A DNA stretch of 9,162 nt, taken from NCBI GenBank assembly GCA_964631565.1, contig CAZVYJ010000081.1:1-9162 (forward strand), given 5' to 3'. Both the position numbers and the translations under genes were made by a program. Under the pieces are notes generated by a model. The model saw only the letters and a list, made by a program, of their open reading frames with translations. It searched no databases and was not told the origin of the DNA. The stretch comes from CAZVYJ01 sp964631565. GTDB taxonomy: Bacteria > Planctomycetota > Phycisphaerae > SM23-33. This document shows, in pieces, positions 1-6,868 of this stretch (position 1 is the first letter of the stretch; every line of letters starts with the position of its first letter).

Positions 1-1352
1 TGCCGGTGCTGCGGGCGGTTCGCTCGGAATCCCGCACCGGCGGAGCGGCCAACGTTGCGGCAGCCGTCCTCGGACTGGGCGCGAAAGTCAACTGCATCGG
101 CCTGATAGGCGCCGACGGCAGCGGCGAGGAACTCAAAGCGCTGCTGACCGGAATGGGCGCCGACATCTCCAGCCTCGTGCGCATCAACGGGCGAAGCACG
201 ACCGTCAAAACTCGCTACGTCGGCCTGGCCCAGCACCGCCACGCCCAGCAGATGCTGCGCGTTGACGACGAAACCATCGACCCGGTAGACAAGAAAATCC
301 ACGCGTCGCTGCGGGCCGCCGTTCGCAGCCAGTTGAAAAACTGCGACGTGGTGGCCATCGAAGACTACAACAAAGGCTCACTGAACGAAAACACGCCAGA
401 GATAATCGCCGACGCCCGTAAGGCCGGCAAACCGGTTGTTGTCGACCCGGCCTGCATATCGGACTACCGACGCTATCGCGGCGCGACGCTGCTCACTCCA
501 AACCGCTACGAGGCGGCGCTGGCGAGCGGCATCCAGATTACGGACGACGATTCGCTGAATCGCGCAGCCGTGCAGATACTACAGGTGACAGACGCCGACG
601 CCGTCGTCGTTACGCTGGATAAGGCCGGCGCATACCTGCTTACAAAAGACGGCGTCGGAAAGCACCTGCCCACCCGTCCGCGGTCGGTCTATGACGTGAC
701 AGGCGCCGGCGACGAAGTGCTTGCCATGCTCGCCGTGGCGCTGGCGGAAGGCTGCCCGTTCGAGCAGGCGGTCGCGCTGGCCAATATAGCCGGCGGGCTG
801 GAAGTGGAGCGATTCGGCGTCGTGCCGATAACCAGGCAGGAAATCCACGACGAGCTTCGCCGCATGATAGGGCTTCGCAGCGGCAAGGTTATCGCCCGCA
901 AGCAGCTGGCCGACGAACTCAAATCGCACCGCAGCCGCGGCGAGAAAATAGTTTTCACGAACGGCTGCTTCGACCTTCTGCACATGGGCCATGTGCGCTA
1001 CCTGCAGCAGGCGCGAGAGCTTGGCTCGTGCCTGGTGGTCGCGATAAACTCCGACGCCAGCGTCAAGCGTCTCAAGGGCGACAGCCGACCCATCATCGGC
1101 CAGAACGAACGCGCGGAAATGCTCGGCGCGCTCGAATGCGTCGATTATGTTACTATATTCGATGAGGACACGCCGGAGGCGCTGCTTAAGCTGCTCAAGC
1201 CTGACATACTGGCCAAGGGCGGCACGACGCCGGTAGTGGTCGGACGCGAAATAGTGGAAGAATACGGCGGCAAGGTTCTGACGCTCGACCTTGTCGACGG
1301 TCTGAGCACAACGGAAATAATAAACCGGATCGTTGACAGGCATGACAGGTAA
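1..1352 (+). CDS. hldE: HldE, bifunctional D-glycero-beta-D-manno-heptose-7-phosphate kinase / heptose-1-phosphate adenylyltransferase (5' end cut by window)
   Basis: This cytoplasmic enzyme phosphorylates heptose-7-P at C1 and later adenylylates heptose-1-P, giving the ADP-heptose used in lipopolysaccharide core. The reading frame is already open at base 3, and its first residues (PVL..., then GGAANVA at about 12-18) match the interior of the kinase domain. Roughly 35-40 N-terminal residues therefore lie outside the window, and the GTG at 6 is an internal Val. The PfkB/ribokinase-type kinase domain ends with DVTGAGD near base 693, where the last Asp is the catalytic base. The next residue is Glu rather than the usual Thr. 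A RYRGATLLTPN stretch is as in E. coli HldE. The C-terminal cytidylyltransferase-fold domain carries FTNGCFDLLHMGH (HxGH at about 981), then NSDASVKRLKGDSRPI and DGLSTTEII. Both halves look intact to the TAA. gmhB follows after 32 nt with its own ribosome site, consistent with an operon. The family call is near certain. Confidence 0.96.
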   Translation, partial: PVLRAVRSESRTGGAANVAAAVLGLGAKVNCIGLIGADGSGEELKALLTGMGADISSLVRINGRSTTVKTRYVGLAQHRHAQQMLRVDDETIDPVDKKIHASLRAAVRSQLKNCDVVAIEDYNKGSLNENTPEIIADARKAGKPVVVDPACISDYRRYRGATLLTPNRYEAALASGIQITDDDSLNRAAVQILQVTDADAVVVTLDKAGAYLLTKDGVGKHLPTRPRSVYDVTGAGDEVLAMLAVALAEGCPFEQAVALANIAGGLEVERFGVVPITRQEIHDELRRMIGLRSGKVIARKQLADELKSHRSRGEKIVFTNGCFDLLHMGHVRYLQQARELGSCLVVAINSDASVKRLKGDSRPIIGQNERAEMLGALECVDYVTIFDEDTPEALLKLLKPDILAKGGTTPVVVGREIVEEYGGKVLTLDLVDGLSTTEIINRIVDRHDR

Positions 1353-1373
1353 AAGGCGCCGCCGTCGATCTCT

Positions 1374-1377
1374 GGAG
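1374..1377 (+). promoter_or_regulatory. Ribosome-binding site of gmhB
   Basis: GGAG lies 7 nt before the ATG at 1385, in the 32-nt gap after hldE. It supports this start and independent initiation within a shared transcript. Confidence 0.7.
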
Positions 1378-1384
1378 AACAGCT

Positions 1385-2344
1385 ATGGGCAACAAGGCGA
1401 TATTTCTTGACCGAGACAATACGATAATCGAAGACCCCGGCTATATCAGCGACCCCGATGCCGTAAAGCTGCTCCCCGGCGTCGAGCTGGCCATAAAGTC
1501 GCTCGCCCAGGCCGGCTATAAAATAGTCGTCGTGACAAACCAGTCCGGCGTGGCTCGCGGCCTGATTACCGAAGACGCCCTGGAAAAAATCCACGCAGAA
1601 CTCCGCCGCCAGCTTGCCGAGCATGGTGCGCATCTGGACGGCATATACTACTGCCCCTTCCATCCCGAAGGCACAGTGGAGGAATACGCCAAGGAATCCG
1701 AACTCCGCAAGCCCCAGCCCGGCATGCTGCTGAAGGCCGCCGAGCAATTGAACATTGATCTGGCCGAAAGCTGGATGATAGGCGACGGCCCGCGCGACAT
1801 CGAGGCGGGCCAGCGGGCGGGCTGCAGAACCATCCGCGTTCGCGTGCCCGGCCAGCAGCAAAGCCAGGCCGCCGGTGAAGACGAGGACGTGCAGGCTGAT
1901 TTTACGGTACGGAACCTGGTCGACGCCGCACGCGTCATCATGCGCCAGAGCAACCAGGCGGTCGCCGCAGCCGCGGTCGCCCAGACCCCGCCGATAAAAA
2001 CCGAACCCAAACCCGCACCGGTCACTGTTGCATCTGCAGCAGCGGCGCCGACGGAGTCGGCAGAGACCAGCCAGCCCGCAGGCGAAGACGACATGGACGA
2101 CACCCAGGTGCGCAAGGAAATACTGCGATACGTCCGCCAGGTCGCCCGCGTCAGTGAAATAGAGGAGTTCAGCTTCATCAAGCTGCTGGCCGGCATATTC
2201 CAGACGTTCGCCTTCCTGGGACTGGGCCTTGCGTTATGGAAACTGGTCAGCGACAGCAATGCGGCGGCGCAGGTTTGGGCCACCATCGCGGTGGTGCTCC
2301 AGCTCATGGCGCTGACTTTTTTCACCATGCAACGAAACAAATAG
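1385..2344 (+). CDS. gmhB: GmhB-type D-glycero-D-manno-heptose-1,7-bisphosphate 7-phosphatase fused to a C-terminal membrane tail
   Basis: This is a HAD-superfamily phosphatase that would remove the 7-phosphate of heptose-1,7-bisphosphate between the two HldE steps. Visible motifs are FLDRDNT (D9 nucleophile, D11 acid/base), TNQSG (T51), RKPQPGM (K109) and MIGDGPRD (D134). The domain ends near residue 185. The E. coli enzyme binds zinc through C-x-H and C-x-C. Here the first pair reads C90-P-F92 and the second S105-E-L107, so only one of four ligands remains. Residues about 186-236 are an Ala/Pro/Glu-rich linker. Residues 237-319 form a charged helix followed by two hydrophobic segments (about 266-288 and 294-315). 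The protein is 319 aa, against about 190 for ordinary GmhB. GGAG at 1374 lies 7 nt from the ATG. The substrate rests on the hldE neighbour and overall similarity. A related phosphatase of this HAD subfamily is possible. Confidence 0.88.
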   Translation: MGNKAIFLDRDNTIIEDPGYISDPDAVKLLPGVELAIKSLAQAGYKIVVVTNQSGVARGLITEDALEKIHAELRRQLAEHGAHLDGIYYCPFHPEGTVEEYAKESELRKPQPGMLLKAAEQLNIDLAESWMIGDGPRDIEAGQRAGCRTIRVRVPGQQQSQAAGEDEDVQADFTVRNLVDAARVIMRQSNQAVAAAAVAQTPPIKTEPKPAPVTVASAAAAPTESAETSQPAGEDDMDDTQVRKEILRYVRQVARVSEIEEFSFIKLLAGIFQTFAFLGLGLALWKLVSDSNAAAQVWATIAVVLQLMALTFFTMQRNK

Positions 2345-2348
2345 CGCC

Positions 2349-2450
2349 CCCGGCTGACCAACAGGTGCAGCCAGGGCAGGAGAGCAGAAGAAAGCCGAAA
2401 GTTGAAACAGCATTTCCGGCTCGCAATTGAGACAATGGCGGCTCTCCTGC
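2349..2450 (+). other. Two adjacent inverted-repeat structures in the gmhB 3' spacer
   Basis: Five bases after the gmhB stop, CCC-GGCTG (2349-2356) can pair with CAGCC-a-GGG (2368-2376). Next to it, GCAGGAGAGC (2376-2385) is a perfect inverted repeat of GCTCTCCTGC (2441-2450). The 55-nt interior of the second structure contains a nested helix: AGCCG (2393-2397) pairs with CGGCT (2417-2421) and extends past one mismatch. No T-run follows, so a standard intrinsic terminator is unlikely. It may act as a 3'-end stabiliser, a structured leader or a small RNA. I do not recognise a known riboswitch. The pairings are read from the sequence; any function is unknown. Confidence 0.45.
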
Positions 2451-2532
2451 AGCTTGCCCGACGTAGTCACTCAGGAACGAAGACGGGTCCGCCTTCCAAT
2501 TTCTACTCTCTGGAAATACCGTTTAAGCATTG

Positions 2533-2560
2533 TTGCTTACGGCTTAGCCGAGTATATTAT
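2533..2560 (+). promoter_or_regulatory. Candidate sigma70-type promoter for the lipoprotein operon
   Basis: TTGCTT (2533-2538) and TATTAT (2555-2560) are 16 nt apart in a locally AT-rich patch 44 nt before the first lipoprotein ATG. Two small inverted repeats overlap it: TAAGCA/TGCTTA (2524-2529 with 2534-2539) and CGGCT-t-AGCCG (2540-2550). Either could be an operator. The rest of the 2345-2603 spacer holds no gene that I can support. Confidence 0.4.
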
Positions 2561-2571
2561 TAAACAGTGGG

Positions 2572-2610
2572 AAGCAGATTCATCCGCACAAGGAGACGTT
2601 TTCATGAGAG
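2572..2610 (+). repeat. Conserved leader/start segment shared by both lipoprotein genes, unit 1
   Basis: This 39-nt stretch before and over the start codon, built around GCACAAGGAGACGT, recurs nearly unchanged before the second lipoprotein gene. It shows that the duplicated unit included the translation-initiation region. Confidence 0.8.
2590..2595 (+). promoter_or_regulatory. Start-deciding ribosome-binding site, lipoprotein copy 1
   Basis: AAGGAG stands 8 nt before the ATG at 2604. The signal peptide begins exactly at this ATG, which rules out the longer upstream in-frame start at 2427. Confidence 0.85.
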
Positions 2611-3875
2611 CCACCCGTTTATTACTTGCTGTTATTGTTTCTGCTGCGCTGCTGTCGCTGCCGGCATGTTCAAATGAAAAGCAGGACAGCCAGGAGAAGG
2701 CGAAAAATACCGACCGGACGCAAACCGATCACGCGCCGGTCGCGCAGGCTGCACGCGACACTACGGCAACGGGCAAAACCGTGGAGCCCATCGACGCAGC
2801 CCACGCGGCGGAAGCCAAAAAGCTTATCGACCAGGGGATAAAATATCTCATCTCGCAGCGCGAGGATGAAGGCGGCTGGAGCATGGGGAAAAAAGGCGTG
2901 TTCACGCCGGCCATAACCGCCATGGTGCTCAAGGCCCTCGTGCAGAACCCGGAATACGGCGTTTCGTCGCCTATCGTCAAAAAAGGCTTCGAGGTAATGC
3001 TGAGCTACCAGCAGGACGACGGCGGCATATACGATCCGGGGAAGGGTCAGCAGAACTACATCACTGCTGTCGCGGTGATGGCCCTTGCAGCCGCCAATGA
3101 CGAGCAATACAAGCCGGCCATGGAGAAGGCCGTCGCTTACCTCCGCAAACTCCAGATTACCCCCGGAGCCGAAACAGAAGACGGCACAGTCGGCGAAGAC
3201 AGTCCGTTTGTGGGCGGCGTCGGCTATGGCGAAAAGGGACGCCCCGACCTGAGCAATGTAGGCATGTGGATGCAGGCGATGCACGACGCCGGCGTCAGCG
3301 GCGACGACCCGGCCATGCAGAAGGCTGCCCTTTTCGTCAATCGCTGCCAGAACCGCAGCGAATCCAACCCTCAGGCGTGGGCCGCAAAAGGCGCCAATGA
3401 CGGCGGGTTCGTATACACAGCCACCGAGGACAAACCACGCGGCGGCAGAATGCCCGCAGGCGCAAAGGCCTTGGGCGAGAAGCGAAGCTACGGCGCCATG
3501 ACATACGTGGGCATAAAAAGCCTGCTCTACGCAAACGTCGACCGCAAAGACCCCCGTGTCGTCGCCGCCGTCAACTGGATAAGAAAATACTGGCGGCTGG
3601 ACTGCAACCTGAACATGCCGAAGGACATGGAAAAAGGCGGCCTGTACTACTCCTACTACGTCCTCACCAAGGCGCTGCGGGCATACGGCGATCCGCTCAT
3701 CGTCGACATGAAAGGCGTCGAGCATAATTGGCGAAACGAACTTGTAGACACACTCAAAACCAGCATGAAAGAAGGCGGCTACTGGCAGAACGACAACGCC
3801 ATGCACGGCGAAAACGTTCCCGTACTGACTACCTGCTACAGCGTGCTGGCTCTTCAGGAATCCCTGAAAAAATAA
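2604..3875 (+). CDS. Secreted lipoprotein with prenyltransferase/squalene-oxidase (alpha/alpha-toroid) repeats, copy 1
   Basis: This is a 423-aa predicted lipoprotein. Residues 1-22 are a signal peptide (basic start, hydrophobic core, L19-P-A-C22 lipobox). Residue 23 is Ser, which in Gram-negatives favours the outer membrane. A low-complexity charged linker runs to about 62. The rest resembles the terpene-cyclase toroid family, with Gly/aromatic turn motifs at GGW (90-92), DGGIYD (139-144), NDGGFVY (265-271) and GGYW (391-394), and LDCNLNMP...GLYYSYY near 332-352. The DxDD catalytic motif of squalene-hopene cyclase is absent, so I do not call it a cyclase. A binding or scaffold role at the envelope is the safer reading. 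The frame stays open upstream to 2427, but AAGGAG at 2590 (8 nt spacing) and the signal peptide fix the start at 2604. The adjacent gene is a tandem paralogue. The function is unknown. Confidence 0.88.
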   Translation: MRATRLLLAVIVSAALLSLPACSNEKQDSQEKAKNTDRTQTDHAPVAQAARDTTATGKTVEPIDAAHAAEAKKLIDQGIKYLISQREDEGGWSMGKKGVFTPAITAMVLKALVQNPEYGVSSPIVKKGFEVMLSYQQDDGGIYDPGKGQQNYITAVAVMALAAANDEQYKPAMEKAVAYLRKLQITPGAETEDGTVGEDSPFVGGVGYGEKGRPDLSNVGMWMQAMHDAGVSGDDPAMQKAALFVNRCQNRSESNPQAWAAKGANDGGFVYTATEDKPRGGRMPAGAKALGEKRSYGAMTYVGIKSLLYANVDRKDPRVVAAVNWIRKYWRLDCNLNMPKDMEKGGLYYSYYVLTKALRAYGDPLIVDMKGVEHNWRNELVDTLKTSMKEGGYWQNDNAMHGENVPVLTTCYSVLALQESLKK

Positions 3876-3877
3876 TT

Positions 3878-3890
3878 CCGCAGGCTGCGG
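3878..3890 (+). other. Short hairpin after lipoprotein copy 1
   Basis: CCGCAG-g-CTGCGG is a perfect palindrome two bases after the stop codon. No T-run follows (CATCTACTTC), so it is more likely a stabilising or processing hairpin, or a weak terminator, than a strong stop. Confidence 0.35.
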
Positions 3891-3974
3891 CATCTACTTC
3901 TACTAATGATTGTTTCGCCATGCCGCAAACTGGTATGGTAGTGATTGGCTGCACGCTAAAATAACAACGACAAA

Positions 3975-4012
3975 AAGCAGATTCGTCTGCACAAGGAGAC
4001 GTATCATGAGAG
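3975..4012 (+). repeat. Conserved leader/start segment shared by both lipoprotein genes, unit 2
   Basis: Aligned with 2572-2610, this segment has a few substitutions and one base missing just before TCATGAGAG. The rest of the 3876-4005 spacer does not resemble the spacer before copy 1. Confidence 0.8.
3992..3997 (+). promoter_or_regulatory. Start-deciding ribosome-binding site, lipoprotein copy 2
   Basis: The AAGGAG core stands 8 nt before the ATG at 4006, as in copy 1. It selects 4006 over the in-frame ATG at 3910, which would put about 32 non-signal-like residues ahead of the signal peptide. Confidence 0.85.
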
Positions 4013-5289
4013 TTCTGCGTATCTTACTTGCGGTTCTTGTTTCAGTGTCGCTGCTGTCGCCCCTGGCATGCTCAAATGAAAAACAGGACGAGCAGAAGGC
4101 TGCAAAACCGGATCAGAAGACCGACAAGGCATCGACTGCGCCTTCAAAGAGCGGCGTCACTGCAGCCGAACCCGTCGACGCCCCACATATCGAAATGGCC
4201 AACAGGCTTATCGACGACGGCGTCAAATACCTCCTCTCGATACGCGAGGAAGACGGCGGCTGGAGCCTGGGCCGCAAGAATCTGTACAAGCCGGCCATTA
4301 CCGCCCTGGTGCTCAAAGCCCTCGTGCAGCATCCCGATTATGGCGCCCATTCGCCGATAGTCAAAAAAGGCTTCGACCTGCTGCTGAGCTACCAGCAGCC
4401 CGATGGCGGCATATACGACCCGCAAACCGCACAGCAGAACTACACCACCGCAATCGCCGTGATGGCGCTGGCAGCCGCCAATGACGACGAGCAATACAAG
4501 CCCGCGCTGGACAAGGCGATAGTCTATCTCCGCAGCCTTCAGATTCTGCCCGGCTCCGAAACGCAGGACAAGGAAATGATCGACGAAGACCATCCCTTCG
4601 TAGGCGGCGTCAGCTACGGCCAGCACGGCCGGCCGGATATCGACAATCTTGGCATGTGGATGCAGGCGATGCACGATGCCGGAGTCGGCGGCGACGACCC
4701 GGCCATGCAGAAAGCGCTGATATTCATCACCCGCTGCCAGAACCGCAGCGAATCCAATCCGTCGCCGTGGGCCGCCGAAGGCCCCAACGACGGCGGGTTC
4801 ATATACGCCGTAGCCCTGAGAAACGACAGAAACATGGGCGAATCGAAGGCTGGTCTGGCGCCTGGAGGCAAGGGCCTGCGAAGCTACGGCTCGGTGACGT
4901 ACATGGGCCTCAAAAGCCTGCTCTATGCAGACGTCGACCGTAAGGATCCACGTGTCGTCGACGCCATCAACTGGATAAGACAGTACTGGCGGCTGGACTG
5001 CAATCCGAACATGCCGAAAAGCGACGACAAGGATAAAGACCAGTCGCTTTACGGTCTGTACTTCTCATACTACATCCTCAGCAAGGCGCTGCGGGCATAC
5101 GGCGATCCGCTCGTCGTAGATATGAAGGGCGTGGAGCATAACTGGCGACATGAACTCATCGAAGCGCTCAACACCCGCATAAGAGAAGGCGGCTACTGGA
5201 AAAACGATGCAGAGAAATGGGGCGAAGACGTTCCCTCGCTGACTACATCTTACAGCGTGCTGGCCCTCCAGGAAGCTTTGAAAAAGTAA
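4006..5289 (+). CDS. Secreted lipoprotein with prenyltransferase/squalene-oxidase (alpha/alpha-toroid) repeats, copy 2
   Basis: This is a 427-aa tandem paralogue of the preceding gene. Long stretches are identical or nearly so: GMWMQAMHDAGV (216-227), RCQNRSESNP (243-252), RAYGDPL and VDMKGVEHNWR. The signal peptide matches copy 1, but the residues before Cys22 are P-L-A-C where copy 1 has L-P-A-C. Pro at -3 is atypical for a lipobox and may weaken lipidation. Divergence concentrates in the linker (about 30-56) and in two surface-type insertions: near 268-290, and an Asp/Lys-rich stretch at 339-347 before LYGLYFSYY. The toroid turn motifs GGW (84-86), DGGIYD (133-138), NDGGF (261-265) and GGYW (395-398) are kept, and no DxDD motif is present. 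The DUF1015 gene follows after 31 nt. Duplication then divergence suggests paired or alternative binding roles. The function is unknown. Confidence 0.88.
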   Translation: MRVLRILLAVLVSVSLLSPLACSNEKQDEQKAAKPDQKTDKASTAPSKSGVTAAEPVDAPHIEMANRLIDDGVKYLLSIREEDGGWSLGRKNLYKPAITALVLKALVQHPDYGAHSPIVKKGFDLLLSYQQPDGGIYDPQTAQQNYTTAIAVMALAAANDDEQYKPALDKAIVYLRSLQILPGSETQDKEMIDEDHPFVGGVSYGQHGRPDIDNLGMWMQAMHDAGVGGDDPAMQKALIFITRCQNRSESNPSPWAAEGPNDGGFIYAVALRNDRNMGESKAGLAPGGKGLRSYGSVTYMGLKSLLYADVDRKDPRVVDAINWIRQYWRLDCNPNMPKSDDKDKDQSLYGLYFSYYILSKALRAYGDPLVVDMKGVEHNWRHELIEALNTRIREGGYWKNDAEKWGEDVPSLTTSYSVLALQEALKK

Positions 5290-5320
5290 TCGCGCCGAGC
5301 ATGTATAACCGGAGAGCATC

Positions 5321-6607
5321 ATGGATATTCGCCCGTTTCGAGGATGGCTTTATAACGCAGGTCCAGCAGGTGACATCAGCAGCCTGATCGCCCCGCCGTA
5401 CGATATACTCTCGCAGCAGGACAAGCGGAATCTGCTCGCAGGCGACAGCCGCAACATCGTCGCCGTCGACATGCCCCACTGCCCGCCGAAGGAACTGGGC
5501 CCGGACGAGGTTTACCGCACCGCCGCAGCGACGCTTGAAACATGGAAGGCGAACGGCACGCTCCGGCAGGATGACTTGCCGGCAATCTACGTCTACGACC
5601 AGTCGTACACATGGGCCGGAAAAAGCTACACACGAAGGGCCATTCTGTGCGGAGTGCGTGCGACGAAATTCGGCAATGACATCATCCCGCACGAGCACAC
5701 TTTCGCCGGGCCGAAGGCGGACAGGCTCAGGCTGACCGAGCTGACAAAAATGCAGCTCTCGCCGATATTCGGCTTTAACGACGACCCCGGCGGCAAAGTC
5801 GCGAAACTGCTCGCCGCCGCCACAAAAACTCCGCCGGCCCTGACAGGCGAACTTCAGGGCGTCGGCCAGAAGCTCTGGAAAATCACCGACAGGCGAACCA
5901 TCGACGAATTGGCCGCCCTGCTCAAAAACGTGCCTGTATTCATCGCCGACGGCCACCACCGCTGCACGACCGCAATGAACTACCGCGACGCCCTGCTTGC
6001 CGCCGGCAAAATAGACGCCGACCACGAAGCCAACTTCGTGATGTTCGCGCTCGTCGCCAAAAGCGACCCAGGCCTGCTCATACTGCCGACACACAGGCTC
6101 GTGAGCGGACTGAGCGGCGATTTCTCGCTGGCGAAACTGCGCAAAGCCGCCGCCGAGTTCGACTGGCGGCAAGTCCGCGGCGAAGCGGATCTCAGCGACG
6201 CCGATGCGTTCCTTTCTCCGTTCGGCCGCGGAGCGATGGCGTTCGCCGGCGAAGGCGATGACGACATCTGGGTTGCCCGCCTGCGCGACACAGCCGCGAT
6301 GAAAGCAGCGGCGCCCGACAAGCCGGATGCATGGCGGCAGCTCGATGTGTCGATTCTGCAGATGCTGATTATGGACAAGGCGATGAAGCAGTGGCGAACG
6401 GACGCGACGACCGTGCAATACACTCCGGACGGCCGGGCGGCCATCGACGCCGTCAGGTCCGGAGAGGTCCAGATGGCTGCATGCCTGCAGGGCACGCCGC
6501 TTGTGGCCGTAGAAAATATTGCGATGGCCGGAGAATCCATGCCGCACAAGAGCACCTATTTTTATCCCAAACCGGCTACCGGCGTAGTACTGAAACCATT
6601 GACGTAA
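5321..6607 (+). CDS. DUF1015 family protein
   Basis: This is a 428-aa predicted soluble cytoplasmic protein with no signal peptide or membrane segment. It shows the signature blocks of the DUF1015 family: an N-terminal APPYD (24-28), PHEHTFAGPKADRL (123-136) and IADGHHR (208-214). In family members I recall, an aromatic residue usually follows GHHR; here it is Cys. The conserved His/Asp/Lys-rich blocks suggest an enzyme, but I know of no firmly established activity and do not assign one. The length is ordinary for the family. GGAG at 5311 lies 6 nt before the ATG. Only 31 nt separate it from the preceding lipoprotein gene, with no hairpin between them, so cotranscription is likely. The C-terminal part (about 290-428) lacks motifs that I recognise. 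Confidence 0.87.
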   Translation: MDIRPFRGWLYNAGPAGDISSLIAPPYDILSQQDKRNLLAGDSRNIVAVDMPHCPPKELGPDEVYRTAAATLETWKANGTLRQDDLPAIYVYDQSYTWAGKSYTRRAILCGVRATKFGNDIIPHEHTFAGPKADRLRLTELTKMQLSPIFGFNDDPGGKVAKLLAAATKTPPALTGELQGVGQKLWKITDRRTIDELAALLKNVPVFIADGHHRCTTAMNYRDALLAAGKIDADHEANFVMFALVAKSDPGLLILPTHRLVSGLSGDFSLAKLRKAAAEFDWRQVRGEADLSDADAFLSPFGRGAMAFAGEGDDDIWVARLRDTAAMKAAAPDKPDAWRQLDVSILQMLIMDKAMKQWRTDATTVQYTPDGRAAIDAVRSGEVQMAACLQGTPLVAVENIAMAGESMPHKSTYFYPKPATGVVLKPLT

Positions 6608-6661
6608 GCGAATTTGTGGCTTCGGCAAAATGGCCCCTGCAAATTTCCGCAGAAACCGCAA

Positions 6662-6677
6662 TCCGGTGTTTACCGGA
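6662..6677 (+). terminator. Candidate terminator after the DUF1015 gene
   Basis: TCCGGT-GTTT-ACCGGA is a 6-bp perfect hairpin. It is followed by a T-rich stretch (CATCTTTAAATCGTATTTTT) rather than an immediate T-run. It is plausible as the weak end of the lipoprotein/DUF1015 transcript. It also lies before the csp promoter. Confidence 0.45.
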
Positions 6678-6698
6678 CATCTTTAAATCGTATTTTTC

Positions 6699-6727
6699 TT
6701 GCATAACACCTGATTCAGGGGTATGTT
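6699..6727 (+). promoter_or_regulatory. Candidate promoter of the cold-shock gene
   Basis: TTGCAT (6699-6704) and TATGTT (6722-6727) are 17 nt apart. A start about 7 nt downstream would give a 5' UTR of about 140 nt, similar in scale to the long regulated leaders of cspA-type mRNAs. The match to consensus is only moderate. Within the 6608-6876 spacer, the leader also contains GCGCA-ctgt-TGCGC and CGTG-acta-CACG hairpins. Confidence 0.4.
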
Positions 6728-6864
6728 ACCGACCTTGAAGCATGTTTGATGGCGGGGTCGTCTATTATGTGGATAGTGTACCGGGAAACGGGCCATGTCG
6801 TTCTGTATCGCGCACTGTTGCGCTCGTTTTCTGCGCGGGACGGGGGTCGCGTGACTACACGTCT

Positions 6865-6868
6865 GGAG
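6865..6868 (+). promoter_or_regulatory. Start-deciding ribosome-binding site of csp
   Basis: GGAG lies 8 nt before the ATG at 6877. It picks the canonical MPKGTVKWF start over the in-frame ATG at 6742. Confidence 0.8.

Noticed and set aside
6..8. GTG at 6 as the hldE start
   Set aside because: The frame is open before it and the residues match the interior of the kinase domain. The true start is outside the window.
2093..2344. Separate small membrane-protein gene starting at the internal Met237 of gmhB
   Set aside because: The frame is continuous with no stop, and no convincing ribosome site precedes 2093. A fusion is simpler, though an internal start cannot be excluded.
2427..2603. Longer lipoprotein copy 1 starting at 2427
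   Set aside because: It would bury the signal peptide about 60 residues in. A strong AAGGAG and lipobox-bearing start lie at 2604.
2670..3893. 407-codon minus-strand open frame opposite lipoprotein copy 1
   Set aside because: It is a shadow of the coding strand, with no motif and no ribosome site supporting it.
3934..3962. Separate promoter for lipoprotein copy 2 (TAAAAT at 3957)
   Set aside because: No acceptable -35 element lies at 16-18 nt spacing.
3910..4005. Longer lipoprotein copy 2 starting at 3910
   Set aside because: Same reasoning: the shared leader, the ribosome site and the signal peptide set the start at 4006.
2604..5289. Squalene-hopene cyclases (hopanoid synthesis)
   Set aside because: The fold motifs are related, but DxDD is absent. 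The proteins are shorter than cyclases and carry lipoprotein signals.
5243..6661. 472-codon minus-strand open frame opposite the DUF1015 gene
   Set aside because: It is antisense to a gene with clear family motifs, has no recognisable domain, and is expected from GC-rich codon bias.
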